From: Bretschneidera sinensis
Lineage: Eukaryota > Streptophyta > Magnoliopsida > Brassicales > Akaniaceae
Direction of reading: 5' to 3'
Length of the DNA stretch: 64,000 bases
NCBI GenBank assembly: GCA_023935145.1
Contig: CM043700.1
Coordinates: forward strand, 71,210,120 to 71,274,119
Positions 1-10,123 of this stretch are shown piece after piece. The notes beneath the pieces are model-generated. The model was not told where the DNA came from and searched no databases. It saw only the letters and a program-made list of their open reading frames with translations. How positions within the stretch are numbered: position 1 is the stretch's first letter; each line of letters opens with the position of its first letter. The position numbers were made by a program, and so were the translations under genes.

Positions 1-400
1 ATATTGAGATATAATCTGTTGGTCAAAGACTTTAACGCATAGATACTTTTGAGCTTATCCCACAAACTTTTGGGTGTAGTTTCCTTCAAAATATAATACT
101 TGATCTCGAGGGCAAGAGCCAACCTGATTGTACTTACAACTTTCCTTTGAATCGATTGTCACTTTCTATTAGTCACCTCTTCTGGCTTTTCTTCCTCTAA
201 AACTTGATCAAGATATTGTTGCACTTAAAGATCTTATTGCACTAGAAGATCTTGAACTGTACTATGCTACAAAGTAAAATTATTTTTTCTATTAAATAAA
301 AGAATCTCAAATTTAGATATACTTGTCGACATGGTGGTACAGACGCAACAAATAGCAACATACAACTTCTTCAAATAGATGACCATGCTTCTATACCACT
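1..400 (-). pseudogene. copia (Tork/Tnt1-like) gag fragment of element N
   Basis: Read on the minus strand from an ATG at 332-330, the translation resembles the start of a copia gag (UBN2-type): MSTSISKFEILLF, then after several stops a clear run with LALALEIKYY and SLWDKLKSIYALKSLTNRLYL. This spacing and wording are typical of Tnt1/Tork gag, the nucleocapsid precursor that packages element RNA. Several in-frame stops lie between 140 and 290, so the copy is dead. It lies directly downstream (on the minus strand) of a primer-binding-site remnant and LTR, as expected for the 5' end of an element whose remainder lies left of the window. Family assignment rests on motif recognition only. Confidence 0.7.
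387..398 (-). other. degenerate primer-binding site of element N
   Basis: On the minus strand the LTR end is followed by TGGTATAGAAGC, a decayed form of TGGTATCAGAGC, the usual plant primer-binding site matching the 3' end of initiator methionine tRNA. It fixes the orientation of element N (transcribed right to left) and the inner LTR boundary at 401. Confidence 0.65.
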
Positions 401-820
401 TGTTGGGATTTTACCCCTAAAATTAAACTACTCAAACTTACGATAATTAAATAGACAAATAAACAAACAAATATTAAGCACAACTATTTAATATGGTTTG
501 ATAATCTCCTTGCTTGTGCCACCAAAAAACACACAATTTTATTAATCCTTAACAACAACTTTAGGAAAAGCAAAATTATTACCCTAACAACCTCACAACC
601 CAAAATCCCCAGTACGTCCAAAACTCTCCACTTAGATTCTAGTTATATTATTAGAATTATGAGTGTGTATGAAAACTTCTCTAGGACCCTCTTTATATAG
701 AGGATATTTTCCTAATACTATTAGGAAAAGAACAACAACATCATGGTAGTCTACTATTACTACTTGTACAATGAACAATTTAATAGGAAACTAGTATTGC
801 TCCCACTAGAACAACCAACT
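401..820 (-). repeat. copia LTR of element N, inner copy
   Basis: The inner edge starts TGTTGGG next to the primer-binding site. The far edge is probably near CCAACTA at about 814-820. The stretch is about 80-90 percent alike by eye to 839-1245. On the minus strand a TATATAAAG box lies at 692-700, the probable promoter. The internal AT-rich text holds no convincing ORF. Confidence 0.65.
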
Positions 821-838
821 ATAAAATAAGATACCACT

Positions 839-1245
839 TGCTGCGGTTTTACCTCTAAAATTCACCTACTCGAACTTACAATAATTAAATAGGCAAATAA
901 ACAAAAAAAATTAAGCACAACAATTTAATGTGGTTTGACAACTTTCTTGCCTGTGCCACCAACAAAGTCACAATTTTATTAATCCTTAACAAAAACTTTA
1001 GAAAAAACAAATTATTATCCTGACAACCTCACAACGTAAAATCCCCAGTACATCCAAAACTCTCCACCTAGAATCTAGTTATAATATTGGAATTATGAGT
1101 ATTTCTCAAAACTTCTCTAGGACCCCCTTCTTATAGATGATATTTTTCTAATATTATTAGAAAAATAACAACAACATCACAGTAAACTACTACAACTAGT
1201 ACTACTATTACTACTTGTACAATGAATAATTTAATAGGAAACTAG
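839..1245 (-). repeat. second, truncated copia LTR copy of element N
   Basis: This is a second copy of the 401-820 LTR in the same orientation. It is preceded at 831-838 by the same primer-binding-site remnant (ATACCACT on the plus strand). The copy stops at ACTAG (1241-1245), where the inner copy continues with TATTGCTCCC; exactly there the Tekay-like LTR of element A begins. The second LTR was therefore cut by the arrival of A. The order LTR, site remnant, LTR, site, gag suggests LTR-LTR recombination or a slipped reverse-transcription product. Confidence 0.6.
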
Positions 1246-3591
1246 TGTAAAACCCGTGTTCTTAAAGTAAGGGTAAATAAATAATTTGATAGATATTATA
1301 TTGAATTAAATTATGCAAATATGAAAGATTTATTATTGATTTGAAATATAACATTGAGAATTTTATTTAAAGGGTTAGAATTTTTTTAAGAAGAAAGTAT
1401 ATAATTTTTTTTAAAAGAAGAAAGTACTAAAAATTATGAAATTTCAAGTTGAAATGAAAGAATTTTGAAGAAAAATGTAGAATGAGGTTGAAGAAAATTA
1501 ATTAGAAAATTTATTGGAAGAAAATGTAAGTTTCTAAATATTTTTATAATTTTTTTAAAAAATAAATTTTGAAGGAAGAAAAGATAAAAAAAAATTGATT
1601 TTTAAAGAGAAAATGGTAAAACTGTAATTATAGAATGATAAAATTATAAATAAAGAACGACAAAATTATAAAAATTAAAAAATTATGAACTGTAATTATA
1701 TAATAGCATAATTGTAAATAACGAATGACAGAACTGTAAATTTTTTAATCTGAAAGCTGATAATAAATTTGTAATTTTAAGCTATATATATTAAAAAAAT
1801 GAAAGCAGCAAACAATCAAAGCATTATAGGAATTGAAAGTTAGACAAAAACTTTGGTGACATCTGTTTATGTTCTCAGTTCCAAACGCCACATGGAAGGT
1901 AAACAAATTTTTTTGGTTAGGACACTTACCTTCTTTTGTTTCCATACCTCACCTCATATTTTCATTTTCTCTGACTCATTCTTTCCTCTCTTCAAGTAAA
2001 ATTAAAAGTAATCGAAATCTTTTAACTGTGATTCTCTTTTTTCTCTCTAGTTTCTGCTTAAAGTTTTATTGTCATTTTTTTAGTATGGTTAACAAATCAA
2101 CCACAACTAGTCATTTCCAATCAACACTGATCAACGATCATCTCAACAATTTTTTTCTTCAATTTTTGTGTGTAAACTCTATATCACTTACCATAAATAT
2201 TTTCAACATGTTATGAAATTTATATTTAGTTGGGGACAAATGATTTTAGTATTGAAAAATTATTTAGCAATAGATTTACTTATTTTTATTTAAAAGAAAT
2301 AATTGAAAAGACATGGGTAAATTGAGATTTGTTTCAACCTTTATGACCGAATACTTATATATATGATTAGTTACTAAAACTTTATCTCGATAAAGTATGG
2401 ATTTTAAATAAAAAATTAAATAAATTCTAAACAATAAATTAAAATTTGACATATAAATATGTGAACTTATTTCAGTCAAATGGTTTTATATGTATGAAAT
2501 AGTGGGTGAATTAAAGAACATTTGATGCTAATGTTACCAACATAAAGACCGTTTTAACTATAAAAGTGAAAATTTAATGAAAGTGAGGTATTATCATAGT
2601 GGAGAGTTGTTATGAGATAATAAGATTAATAAATATATTTTGATTAGGTGAAGGTTAACTATCTAGTAACATTGCTGAAAGAAGCAGGAAGGACAATGAA
2701 GTGATCCACGGGTAGCTTCAAGTACTGCGTGGTGAGTTAGATTTACTTTTAGTAATCGAGACCAATAAAAATATGAATTTATGATATTTGAATAAATTGT
2801 TGAATTAAAATGATTTAATGATGTATTTCCTGTTATGCACGATAATTGATTGATTTGTTGATTAAAGATTTAATAGTATGTTGTATATTAATTTTGTAAA
2901 AATTTATATTTTAAAAAGGGATGGATTAATGAAAAATATGTTGAGAAGTTATATGAAATTTTTAAAAATATGATTGAAAATTTAATATGATATATGAAGA
3001 GGCAATTTAATAAATATAATAAAAATAATAATTTTGAGAAGAGCTAGATAGTTGAATTGAATGCTTTGATGTATGTTTGGTTGCATGTTATTGCTTATAT
3101 GCATAAAAAGGAAGACCAAGAAGGCAGCTGGTCTGGCTGAGAAAACTAAGAAGGTAGCTGGTCTGGTTGAGAAGACCAGGAAGGTAGCTGGTCTGGCTGA
3201 AACATGTCGACATGTGGGAAGACGTTCCCAAATGATAGTATGAAATGATTTGATGAGAAAGAAAGAAAGAAAGAAAGAAAATTTAAATTCATGCATTATA
3301 TTTTTTTTAAATATTTATTATTAATGACTGAGAAAGAATCGGTTTTGATTATTAAATGATTGATAGATAAATAGAAAGGATGACATAATAAAGAATTATA
3401 TTATTGATTGTTTGTATGATATAAACTTTATGATGATATTAAATTGATAAATTATGTGAGATATATGTATTGAAAGAGGATAGCCTGATAATTTATTTAT
3501 TAAGAGAAACTGATAAATGATCGAATTAGAATGTGAGAAGAGATGGATGGTTAATTATGCTGATTTAACAATGAATGAATATAACTAAAAG
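1246..3591 (+). repeat. 5' LTR of Tekay-like element A, first part
   Basis: The LTR starts TGTAAAACCC and aligns with the complete solo LTR I at 22379-24527: both share CTTAAAGTAAGGGTAAA near the start, a (T)n-rich middle, a 30-bp repeat block and the palindrome ACATGTCGACATGT (3202-3215). Long LTRs of over 2 kb with Met-tRNA priming are usual in Tekay/Del chromoviruses. The LTR is interrupted at 3591/3592 by element B. Short ORFs in this stretch are on either strand, AT-rich and without family resemblance, so none is called. A GAAA microsatellite lies near 3260-3280. Confidence 0.75.
3112..3201 (+). repeat. three 30-bp tandem repeats in the A-family LTR
   Basis: Three units (3112-3141, 3142-3171, 3172-3201) share the core GAAGGTAGCTGGTCTGG. 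The same array recurs at 11264-11353 (duplicated LTR segment) and as two decayed units at 23660-23719 (solo LTR I). In each case the palindrome ACATGTCGACATGT follows directly. The 30-bp period keeps a frame open on the minus strand (a repeating ten-residue pattern), which is a side effect of the period and not a protein gene. Confidence 0.85.
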
Positions 3592-4385
3592 TGATATGAT
3601 CCACGCCAAGAACTTAGAAATTGATGGATCAAGAAGACTTACAAGATTGTCTAGAAGCAGATTTATGTGGGATCGCGACTCGTTGCTTATATTGAAGCAA
3701 GAACCTTGGTATAATGAAGACGCCACAATCAATTATGGAATGATTGATTGATGAGTCGAAGATGAACGCCACAGAAACTCCGATAAGTTCAGAAGTTCTA
3801 AAAGAACCAAAGAGAATTTTCTCTCCAAAAGTATGAATCAAATTTGAATTTTCTTATTCCAAAAAACCAATAGCAATTTAAATACATGAGAATTCGTAAC
3901 CAATTAGAAAAAGGAAACTAAGGAATTCATAGCCAATTAGAAAAAGGAAACTAAGGAATAGGTTTCATACTAGAATTCTGGTAACCTAAAATCCAAATAA
4001 GGAAAGTACCTAACTTGGCATGCAAGCCTTACAATTTAGCAATGAAATTATTAAGGAAACAATTAAGAAAAGGTAATAAGAAAAATTGCAGCTAGCCATT
4101 TTCCTTTCCTAGACTTCCCAAAAATGAGTAAGTCTCCAATTTTGGGAAACTAAGTTTTAACTCACAATCTTGAGTTGCTAGATTATTCCAAAGCTTGAAT
4201 CATGGAAACCCGTCCTTGTGGATCACGTATAGCATCATCCTTGGGCCCCCAAAGATGGTTCTTAGCCCAAATGTGTTGAATCAGCCTATTTAGAGCTTCC
4301 TTGAACCTTTTAGCTCGAGCCCTTGTAACTAGACCAATTGGAACTTGAATAGGATCCACATCCTACTTGTTAGCCGTGTCCTCAT
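3592..4385 (-). repeat. 3' LTR of element B (carries the end of pol)
   Basis: TG at 3592 and the last CA (TCCTCA) at 4385. It matches 9389-10123, with extra internal segments: a partial repeat of the AATTAGAAAAAGGAAACTAAGG text near 3900-3960, and about 25 bp near 4213-4240. Bases 4183-4385 hold the in-frame continuation of pol on the minus strand. Confidence 0.85.
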
Positions 4386-5446
4386 CATTCCCCTCCTCTT
4401 GAAAAAGATTTGTCCTCAAATCATCACCTACATCACAAGGGCTTAAATCAGAAACATTGAAAGTGACACTAACATTGTACTCACCTGGCAAATCCAATTT
4501 GTATTTATTGTCATTGATGCGCTCAAGGACTTGAAAAGGCCCATCTCCTTTAGGAAGTAACTTTGAACACCTTTGTGCTAAAAATCTTTCTTTCCTCATG
4601 TGTAACCAAATCCAATCTCCGGGTTAAAAAATTAGCTATCAGCGACCTTTGTTAGCTTGTTTTGCATATTGTTTCATTTTCCTCTTAACATTTAGTCTTG
4701 CCTTCTCATGTATCTGCTTAACAAATTCAGTCTTTTTCTTTTCATCCTAGTTAGCATGTTTAGACATCGGCAATGGCGTTAAATCCAATAGAGTTAAAGG
4801 ATTAAAACCATAAACAATTTCAAATGGTGAAAACTTAGTAGCAGAATGAACAATATGATTATAAGCAAACTCAACATATGGTAAACATTCTTCCCAAGTT
4901 TTGATGTTCTGTTTAATGATAGCCCTCAACAAAGTAGACAAAGTCTGATTCACTACTTCAGTTTGACCATCAGTTTGTGGGTGATAAGTAGTAGAAAATA
5001 ATAGCTTAGTCCCTAACTTATACCACAAAGTCTTCCAAAAGTAACTCAAGAACTTAGCATCTCTATACGAAACTATTGTTCTAGGCATACCATGTAATCT
5101 TACAATTTCTCTAAAGAACAAATTAGCAACACTGGAAGCATCATCAGTTTTATGACATGGAATAAAATGTGTCATCTTAGAAAATCTATCCACAACCACA
5201 AAAATTGAATCTCTACCACATTTAGACCTAGGTAAACCTAACACAACGTCCATCGAAATATCTATCTATCCAAGGCTCACTAGGAATAGGCAGTGGTGTG
5301 TATAAACCATGGGGTTGCACTCGAGATTTTGCCTGCCTATATGTGACACATCTACCACAAATTCTCTCATTATCTCTTTTCATATGTGGCCAATAGAAGT
5401 GTTCTTGTAAAACAGCTAAGGTCTTAGCAACTCCAAAGTGACCCAT
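4183..5446 (-). pseudogene. integrase of element B with LTR-encoded tail
   Basis: In minus-strand order: the zinc-binding segment begins at 5446 (GHFGVAKTLAVLQEHFYWP, then CGRCVTYRQAKSR). The catalytic core follows at 5253-4747 ([36 protein letters not shown]), then the C-terminal part at 4599-4363 (GPFQVLERINDNKYKLDLPGEY). Integrase would join element DNA to the chromosome. The second acidic residue of the D,D,E triad is lost: the usual SDRD reads SYRD (GAT to TAT, near 5068). A TAG at 4363-4365 ends the frame just inside the LTR. Beyond it the same frame stays open for about 59 codons to a TAA at 4183-4185, including RARAKRFKEALN. Frameshifts separate the zinc and core parts and the core and tail. 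Confidence 0.8.
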
Positions 5447-5704
5447 TAAACCTCTTCCATGGATTCTCTTACTAACAAATCACGCAAAAAGCAATTCGGT
5501 ACACACAACTTATTCTCCCGAAATAAGAAACCCTCGTGCCTAAAGAACTTACCCACTGCGTTTTTCTCACAAGCCCGAAACCCCTCACAAAAATCGGTGT
5601 CTGAAGGATACAACTCTTTAATGTACTCAAAACCAAGTAATTTTGCATCTAGAGTAAAAATTGATATCTACCTTCGAGAAAGTGCATTTGCAATGATGTT
5701 TTCT

Positions 5705-7090
5705 TTACCTTGCTTGTATCGAATGACATATGGAAAATGTCTCCCTGAATTGTTCCCATCGTGCATGTATTCTACTCAACTTGTGTTGACCTTTTAAATG
5801 CTTCAAGGACTCATGATTGGTGTGAATCATGAAGTCCTTAGGCCAAAGATAGTGTTGCCATGTTTCCAATGCTCGAACCAACGCATTAAATTCTTTATCA
5901 TAAGTAGGGTAGTTTAAAGCTGCTCCACTTAATTTCTCACTGAAATATGCAATTGGTCTTCCTACTTGCATAAGAACTGTGCCGATACCCAAACCTGAAG
6001 CATCATATTCAACTTCAAACGTTTTAGTAAAATCAGGTAAAGCAAGTAAAGAAGCATAAGTTAATTTTTCTTTGATCAATTGGAATGCCTTCTCTTGCTC
6101 GTCTCTCTATTTGAATCCAATGTTCTTCTTGATGACTTTGGTAAGCGGTGCGGCAATACTGCTAAAGTCTTTCACAAATCTCCTGTAAAAACTAGTAAGT
6201 CCATGAAAACTACAAACTTGACCTACACTCATGGGACTTGCCCATTCTTTAATCGCACAGATCTTCTCTTCATCAACCTATATTCCTTGTGCACTCACAA
6301 CAAAACCAAGAAACATAAGCTTATTGGTGCAAAAAGTGCACTTCTTCAAGTTAACAAACAACTTCTCTTTTCTAAGCACATCCAAAACTGATTTTAAATG
6401 CACAACATGATCATCTAAGTTTGGGCTATAAATGAGAATATCATCAAAATAAACAACAATGAATCTGCTTATAAAAGCTCACAAAACATGGTTCATTAAT
6501 CTTATTAAGGTACTTAGTGCATTTGTTAGTCCAAATGGCATAGCTAACCACTCATATAAACCATATTTCGTTTTAAAAGTAGTTTTCCATTCATCACCCT
6601 CTTTCATTCTTATTTGATGATACCCACTTTTTAAATCAATCTTAGGAAATACACAAGCACCATGCAGTTCATCTAGCATATCATCTAAGCGAGGAATAGG
6701 ATGTCGATACTTTACCGTTATATTGTTGATTGCTCGGCAATCAACGCACATTCTCCACATCCCATCCTTTTTAGGAACCAAAATCACTGGAACAGCGCAC
6801 GGACTCATGATTTCTATTACGTACCCAATTTCCATCAATTCACTAACCTGCCTTTGTAGCTCCTTTGTCTCATCAGGATTTCTTTGATAGGCTGGTCGAT
6901 TTGGAATTGTAGCACCGGGCATGAAATCAATTTGATGTTCAATTCCTCGAATAGGAGGTAAGTCATGTGGAATCTCATCGGGAAAGATATCATCAAACTC
7001 CTGCAAAAGAGAAACAATAGAACTAGGCAAAGATGAGTCAAATTGGTTAGTGTTTAACGCCTCTTTGTACAAAAGTACAATCATTGGCTA
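5705..7090 (-). pseudogene. reverse transcriptase and RNase H of element B
   Basis: RT runs from about 7084 (FPDEIPHDLPPIRGIEHQID) through MWRMCVDCRAINNITVKY and [20 protein letters not shown]. An in-frame stop at 6479-6481 comes just before the catalytic segment. The YFDDILIYS motif itself is intact at about 6433-6459. RNase H lies at 6079-5705 ([38 protein letters not shown]); the third acidic residue is replaced in [14 protein letters not shown], where relatives have HTDHES. At least one stop and frame changes lie between 6080 and 6480. These enzymes would copy element RNA into DNA; this copy cannot. Confidence 0.85.
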
Positions 7091-8015
7091 ATTTAAAACC
7101 ATCGCTCTTTTTATTTCTTTGCATAGAAATTTGTTTTTCTTTCAATGGCCGAATCAACTTTCTTATTTTCTCTTATTTTTTTCGGCCTCTCACATTTTCT
7201 CTTTTTGATTTTCATTCGTTCTCTTTTTCTCACTCTCTTTCATTTGCCTACTCTCTTTTTTGTAACCTCACTAGATCTTCATAAACTTGTTTTGGTGTCA
7301 AAGGAACTAGAGTGATTGTCCTTTGATTGCTTACAAACGAATATTTGTTAGTGAAGCCATCATGCTTAACACACCGATCAAATTTTCATGGTCGGCCTAG
7401 TAACAAGTGTCCAGCTTGCATCGAAACTACATCACACAAAACTTCATCTTCATATTTTCTAATCCGGAAGGAAACTAACACTTGTTTGTTCACCCTCACT
7501 TCACCACTATCATTGAGCCATTGCAACTTGTAAGGTTGAGGATGTTTAATTGTTAGCAGCCCTAATTTCTCAACCATTGTAGTGCTAGCAACATTAGTAT
7601 AACTACTTCCATCAATAATCACACTACATATCTTGTTTTGCACGTGGCATCTAGTATGAAAGATGTTTTCTCGCTGCACTTCGTCATCTTCTTTGATTTG
7701 CACACTTAGAGCTCTCCTTGCAACCAACAATTCTCCTTGGGCAGTGTATTCCTCATCACTCACATCCTCCAATGGTGGCATAGATTTGGTATCTTCTTCG
7801 CCCTCTATTTCAATTTCACCATTATCTTGCAATACCATAACTCTTTTGCTCGGACATTGACTTGCTATGTGACCCCTGCCTTGGCATTTAAAACACTTAA
7901 TATCACGATTTCTAGTGGTGGAAGAATTAGTTTTACCTTGATTTTCATGGCTGGTACTTTCTTGTTTTTGCTCGGTTTTGGGCTTGGTCGTGACTTGCTT
8001 CTCCTCTTTCTTCAC
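7091..8015 (-). pseudogene. zinc knuckle, protease and pol linker of element B
   Basis: From 8015 leftward: a basic, Gln/Thr-rich gag tail, then a CCHC zinc knuckle CFKCQGRGHIASQC. An acidic linker follows (EIEIEGEEDT), then the aspartic-protease-like region ENIFHTRCHVQNKICSVIID with SYTNVASTTMVEKLGL, ending at LLLGRP (7386), where a stop breaks the frame. The protease active site is usually IIDGGSCTNVAS in relatives; here it reads IIDGSSYTNVAS, so it is altered. The remaining 300 bp (7385-7091) hold the decayed linker that joins protease to RT (near KQVYEDL), with several stops. Confidence 0.75.
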
Positions 8016-8027
8016 AAAATTCGGCCT

Positions 8028-8931
8028 CTATGATGAACCTAAGTTAGGGTTTTGCCGTGTATTGTTGCCCCTCCTCTTGAGTTGGTTCTCAATTTTGATA
8101 GCCATGTGCCCCATATCTTCTAACTCCACATAATGATGCAACTCCACTGAATTAGCAATTTCTCGGTTCAAACCAACCAAGAACCTAGCCATAGTAGCCT
8201 CTCGATTCTCCTTTACATTTGCTCGGATCATAGCTACTTCCATCTCTTTATAATAATCCTCCACACTTTGACTAACTTGTGTAAGACTTTGCAATTTTTG
8301 GTACAACTCATGGTAGTAATGGCTTGGAACAACCCGTTTCCTCATCACGGTTTTCATCTTCTCCCAAGTTTCTATTGGGTACTCTTTATTTCTCCTCCTA
8401 TTTAACACTAGTTGATCCTACCAAACAATCCTATAGTAAAAAAAATTCAATGGCAGCAAGTTTAACCTTTTTAAGCTCGGAATAATTATGACAATTAAAT
8501 ACCAGTTCTATATTCTTCTCCCACTTAAGGTAAGCTTCTGGTTCATTTTTGTCTTGAAACGATGAAATCTTCATATTAATACTACCCAAGTTATTATCTT
8601 CCCGATTCCTAGCTTCTCTACCTCGACCACCAAATCTCCTATGGCTAACAACCGATTCCCGATCATCTACTTCATCAAATCCATTCCCATAATACTCTTT
8701 ATCTTCAACTCTTTCTCCCCTAGGTTGAACTCTCTCCCTTCTACGCACATTTGGAGCATTTTGTTGCTGCCCCATATGTGCATTTTCTATCCGATCTATC
8801 CGTTCATGAACTCGATCCATCTCTGTTCTCAATACTCTCTTCATCTCACCCATTAAAGCCTCCATGAGCAACTTCGGATCACCTTCTCCTGACGTATCTC
8901 CAGAATTATTTTTGCTTTTGTTATCTGACAT
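8028..8931 (-). pseudogene. gag of element B
   Basis: A start fits ATG at 8931-8929 (MSDNKSKNNSGDTSGEGDP); an upstream in-frame ATG at 9003 would add 24 unlikely residues. The N-terminal half includes a Met/Arg-rich coiled segment (EALMGEMKRVLRTEMDRVHE) and the capsid start SFQDKNEPEAYLKWEKNIEL. A run of eight T near 8437-8444 shifts the frame and brings a stop at 8431. The capsid second half continues at 8408-8028 (NKEYPIETWEKMKTVMRKR, EATMARFLVGLNREIANSVEL). Gag would form the virus-like particle in which reverse transcription takes place. Confidence 0.8.
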
Positions 8932-9388
8932 GTTTGCTGTGAAAACAAAGTTAGAGAAAAAAAAAGAATAAAATAACCTCACACACTCCCTCACGTGTTT
9001 CACTTAAAGAATGAGTCACTCAATTTCACTCGTGCTTTTTTTTTTACACAAAATCAGATTGGCTTTTACCCTCTTATGTGCTCACCACTCTTGCCTTTTT
9101 TCCACTCGTAATAATCCTCTATAGGTTCTTATCAAACTAACCAAACAAGTATCAAAGTTTCCAGCAACAATTCACCAACAACTCACAAAGAAATTCAGAT
9201 TTAAAGGCTAGAATACAAGGAAAACAAAGATGAAAAATTGAAAGGATTAAATCTAAATATCACACACTTTTTTCACATTTTTTTAAACTAGAAATTCGTT
9301 TTTTTTTTCTCTTTCAAATTTCCACATTTTTTTAATGAATCAGAACAAAAGATAAGCAAACCTGCAACTAGAAGGCTCTGATACAAAG
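8932..9388 (-). other. leader and primer-binding site of element B
   Basis: This is untranslated DNA between LTR and gag, AT-rich, without ORFs of note. Next to the 5' LTR, minus-strand bases 9385-9374 read TTGTATCAGAGC, one base off the plant initiator-Met-tRNA site TGGTATCAGAGC. This fixes orientation and the inner LTR edge at 9389. Confidence 0.75.
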
Positions 9389-10123
9389 TGATATGATCCA
9401 CACCAAGAACTAAGAAATTGATGGATCAAGAAGACTTACAAGATCGTCTAGAAGCAGATTTATGTGAGACCGTGACCCGCTGCTTATATTGAAGCAAAAA
9501 CCTTGGTATAATGAAGACGCCACAATCAATTATGGAAGGATTGATTGATAAATCAAATATGAATGCCACAGAAACTCCGATAAGTTCAGAAGTTCTAAAA
9601 GAACCAAAGAGAATTTTCTCTCTAAAAGTGTGAATCAAATCTGAATTGTCTTATTCCAAAATGTCAACAACTATTTAAATACATGAGAATTCGTAGCCAA
9701 TTAGAAAAAGAAAACTAAGGAATATGTTTCATACTAGAATTCTGGGAACCTAAAATCCAAATAGGGTAAGTATTTAACTTGTCATGCAAGCCTTACAATT
9801 CAGCAATTAAATTAATAAGGAAACAATTAAGAAAAGGTAATAAGAAAAATCGCAGCCAACCATTTTCCTTTCCTAGACTTCCCAAAAACGAGTTAGTCTC
9901 CAATTTTGGGAAACTAAGTTTTAATTCACAATCTTGAGTTGCTAGATTATTCCAAAGCTTGAATCATGGAAACCTATCAATGGGCCCCCAAAGATGGTTC
10001 TTAGCCCAAATGTGTTGAATCAACTCATTGAGAGCTTCCTTGAACCTTTTAGCTCGAGCCCTTGTAACTGGACCAATTGAAACTTGAATAGGATCCGCAT
10101 CCCATTTGTTAGCCGTGTCCTCA
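9389..10123 (-). repeat. 5' LTR of element B
   Basis: Ends TG (9389) and CA (10123). It is alike to 3592-4385 apart from two deletions. The LTR-encoded pol tail is present here without the TAG seen in the other LTR: reading from 10121 to 9964 on the minus strand gives EDTANKWDADPIQVSIGPVT followed by RARAKRFKEALNELIQHIW, then a stop. This copy lies upstream of gag, so it would not be translated with pol; it documents the ancestral tail. Confidence 0.85.

Larger units (their letters stand above)
3592..10123 (-). mobile_element. Ty3/gypsy chromovirus B, CRM-like, inserted in the LTR of A
   Basis: This is a complete but inactive element read right to left: LTR 9389-10123, primer site, gag, protease, RT, RNase H, integrase, LTR 3592-4385. 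The ends are TG...CA (TGATATGATCC on the left, GTGTCCTCA on the right). Flanks are TAAAAG on the left and TAAAAAAG on the right, consistent with one target duplication altered by poly-A slippage; removal joins ATAACTAAAAG to TATACAAATCG, as in the uninterrupted second LTR copy near 11725-11745. LTR size (735-794 bp), the Met-type primer site and a pol tail running into the LTR favour a CRM-like chromovirus; that lineage call is inferred. Confidence 0.85.

Noticed and set aside
1869..2216. 115-residue plus-strand ORF
   Set aside because: Inside the LTR of A, hydrophobic AT-rich translation without homology; the homologous part of the duplicated LTR does not preserve it.
2982..3296. Minus-strand ORF with ARPATFLVFS-type repeats (also at 11101-11439)
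   Set aside because: A by-product of the 30-bp repeat array in the A-family LTR, and present in each LTR copy with frame damage.
6080..6391. Plus-strand ORFs over B (for example 5459-5797, 6080-6391, 7663-8033)
   Set aside because: Antisense shadows of gag-pol of B, which is recognisable on the minus strand.
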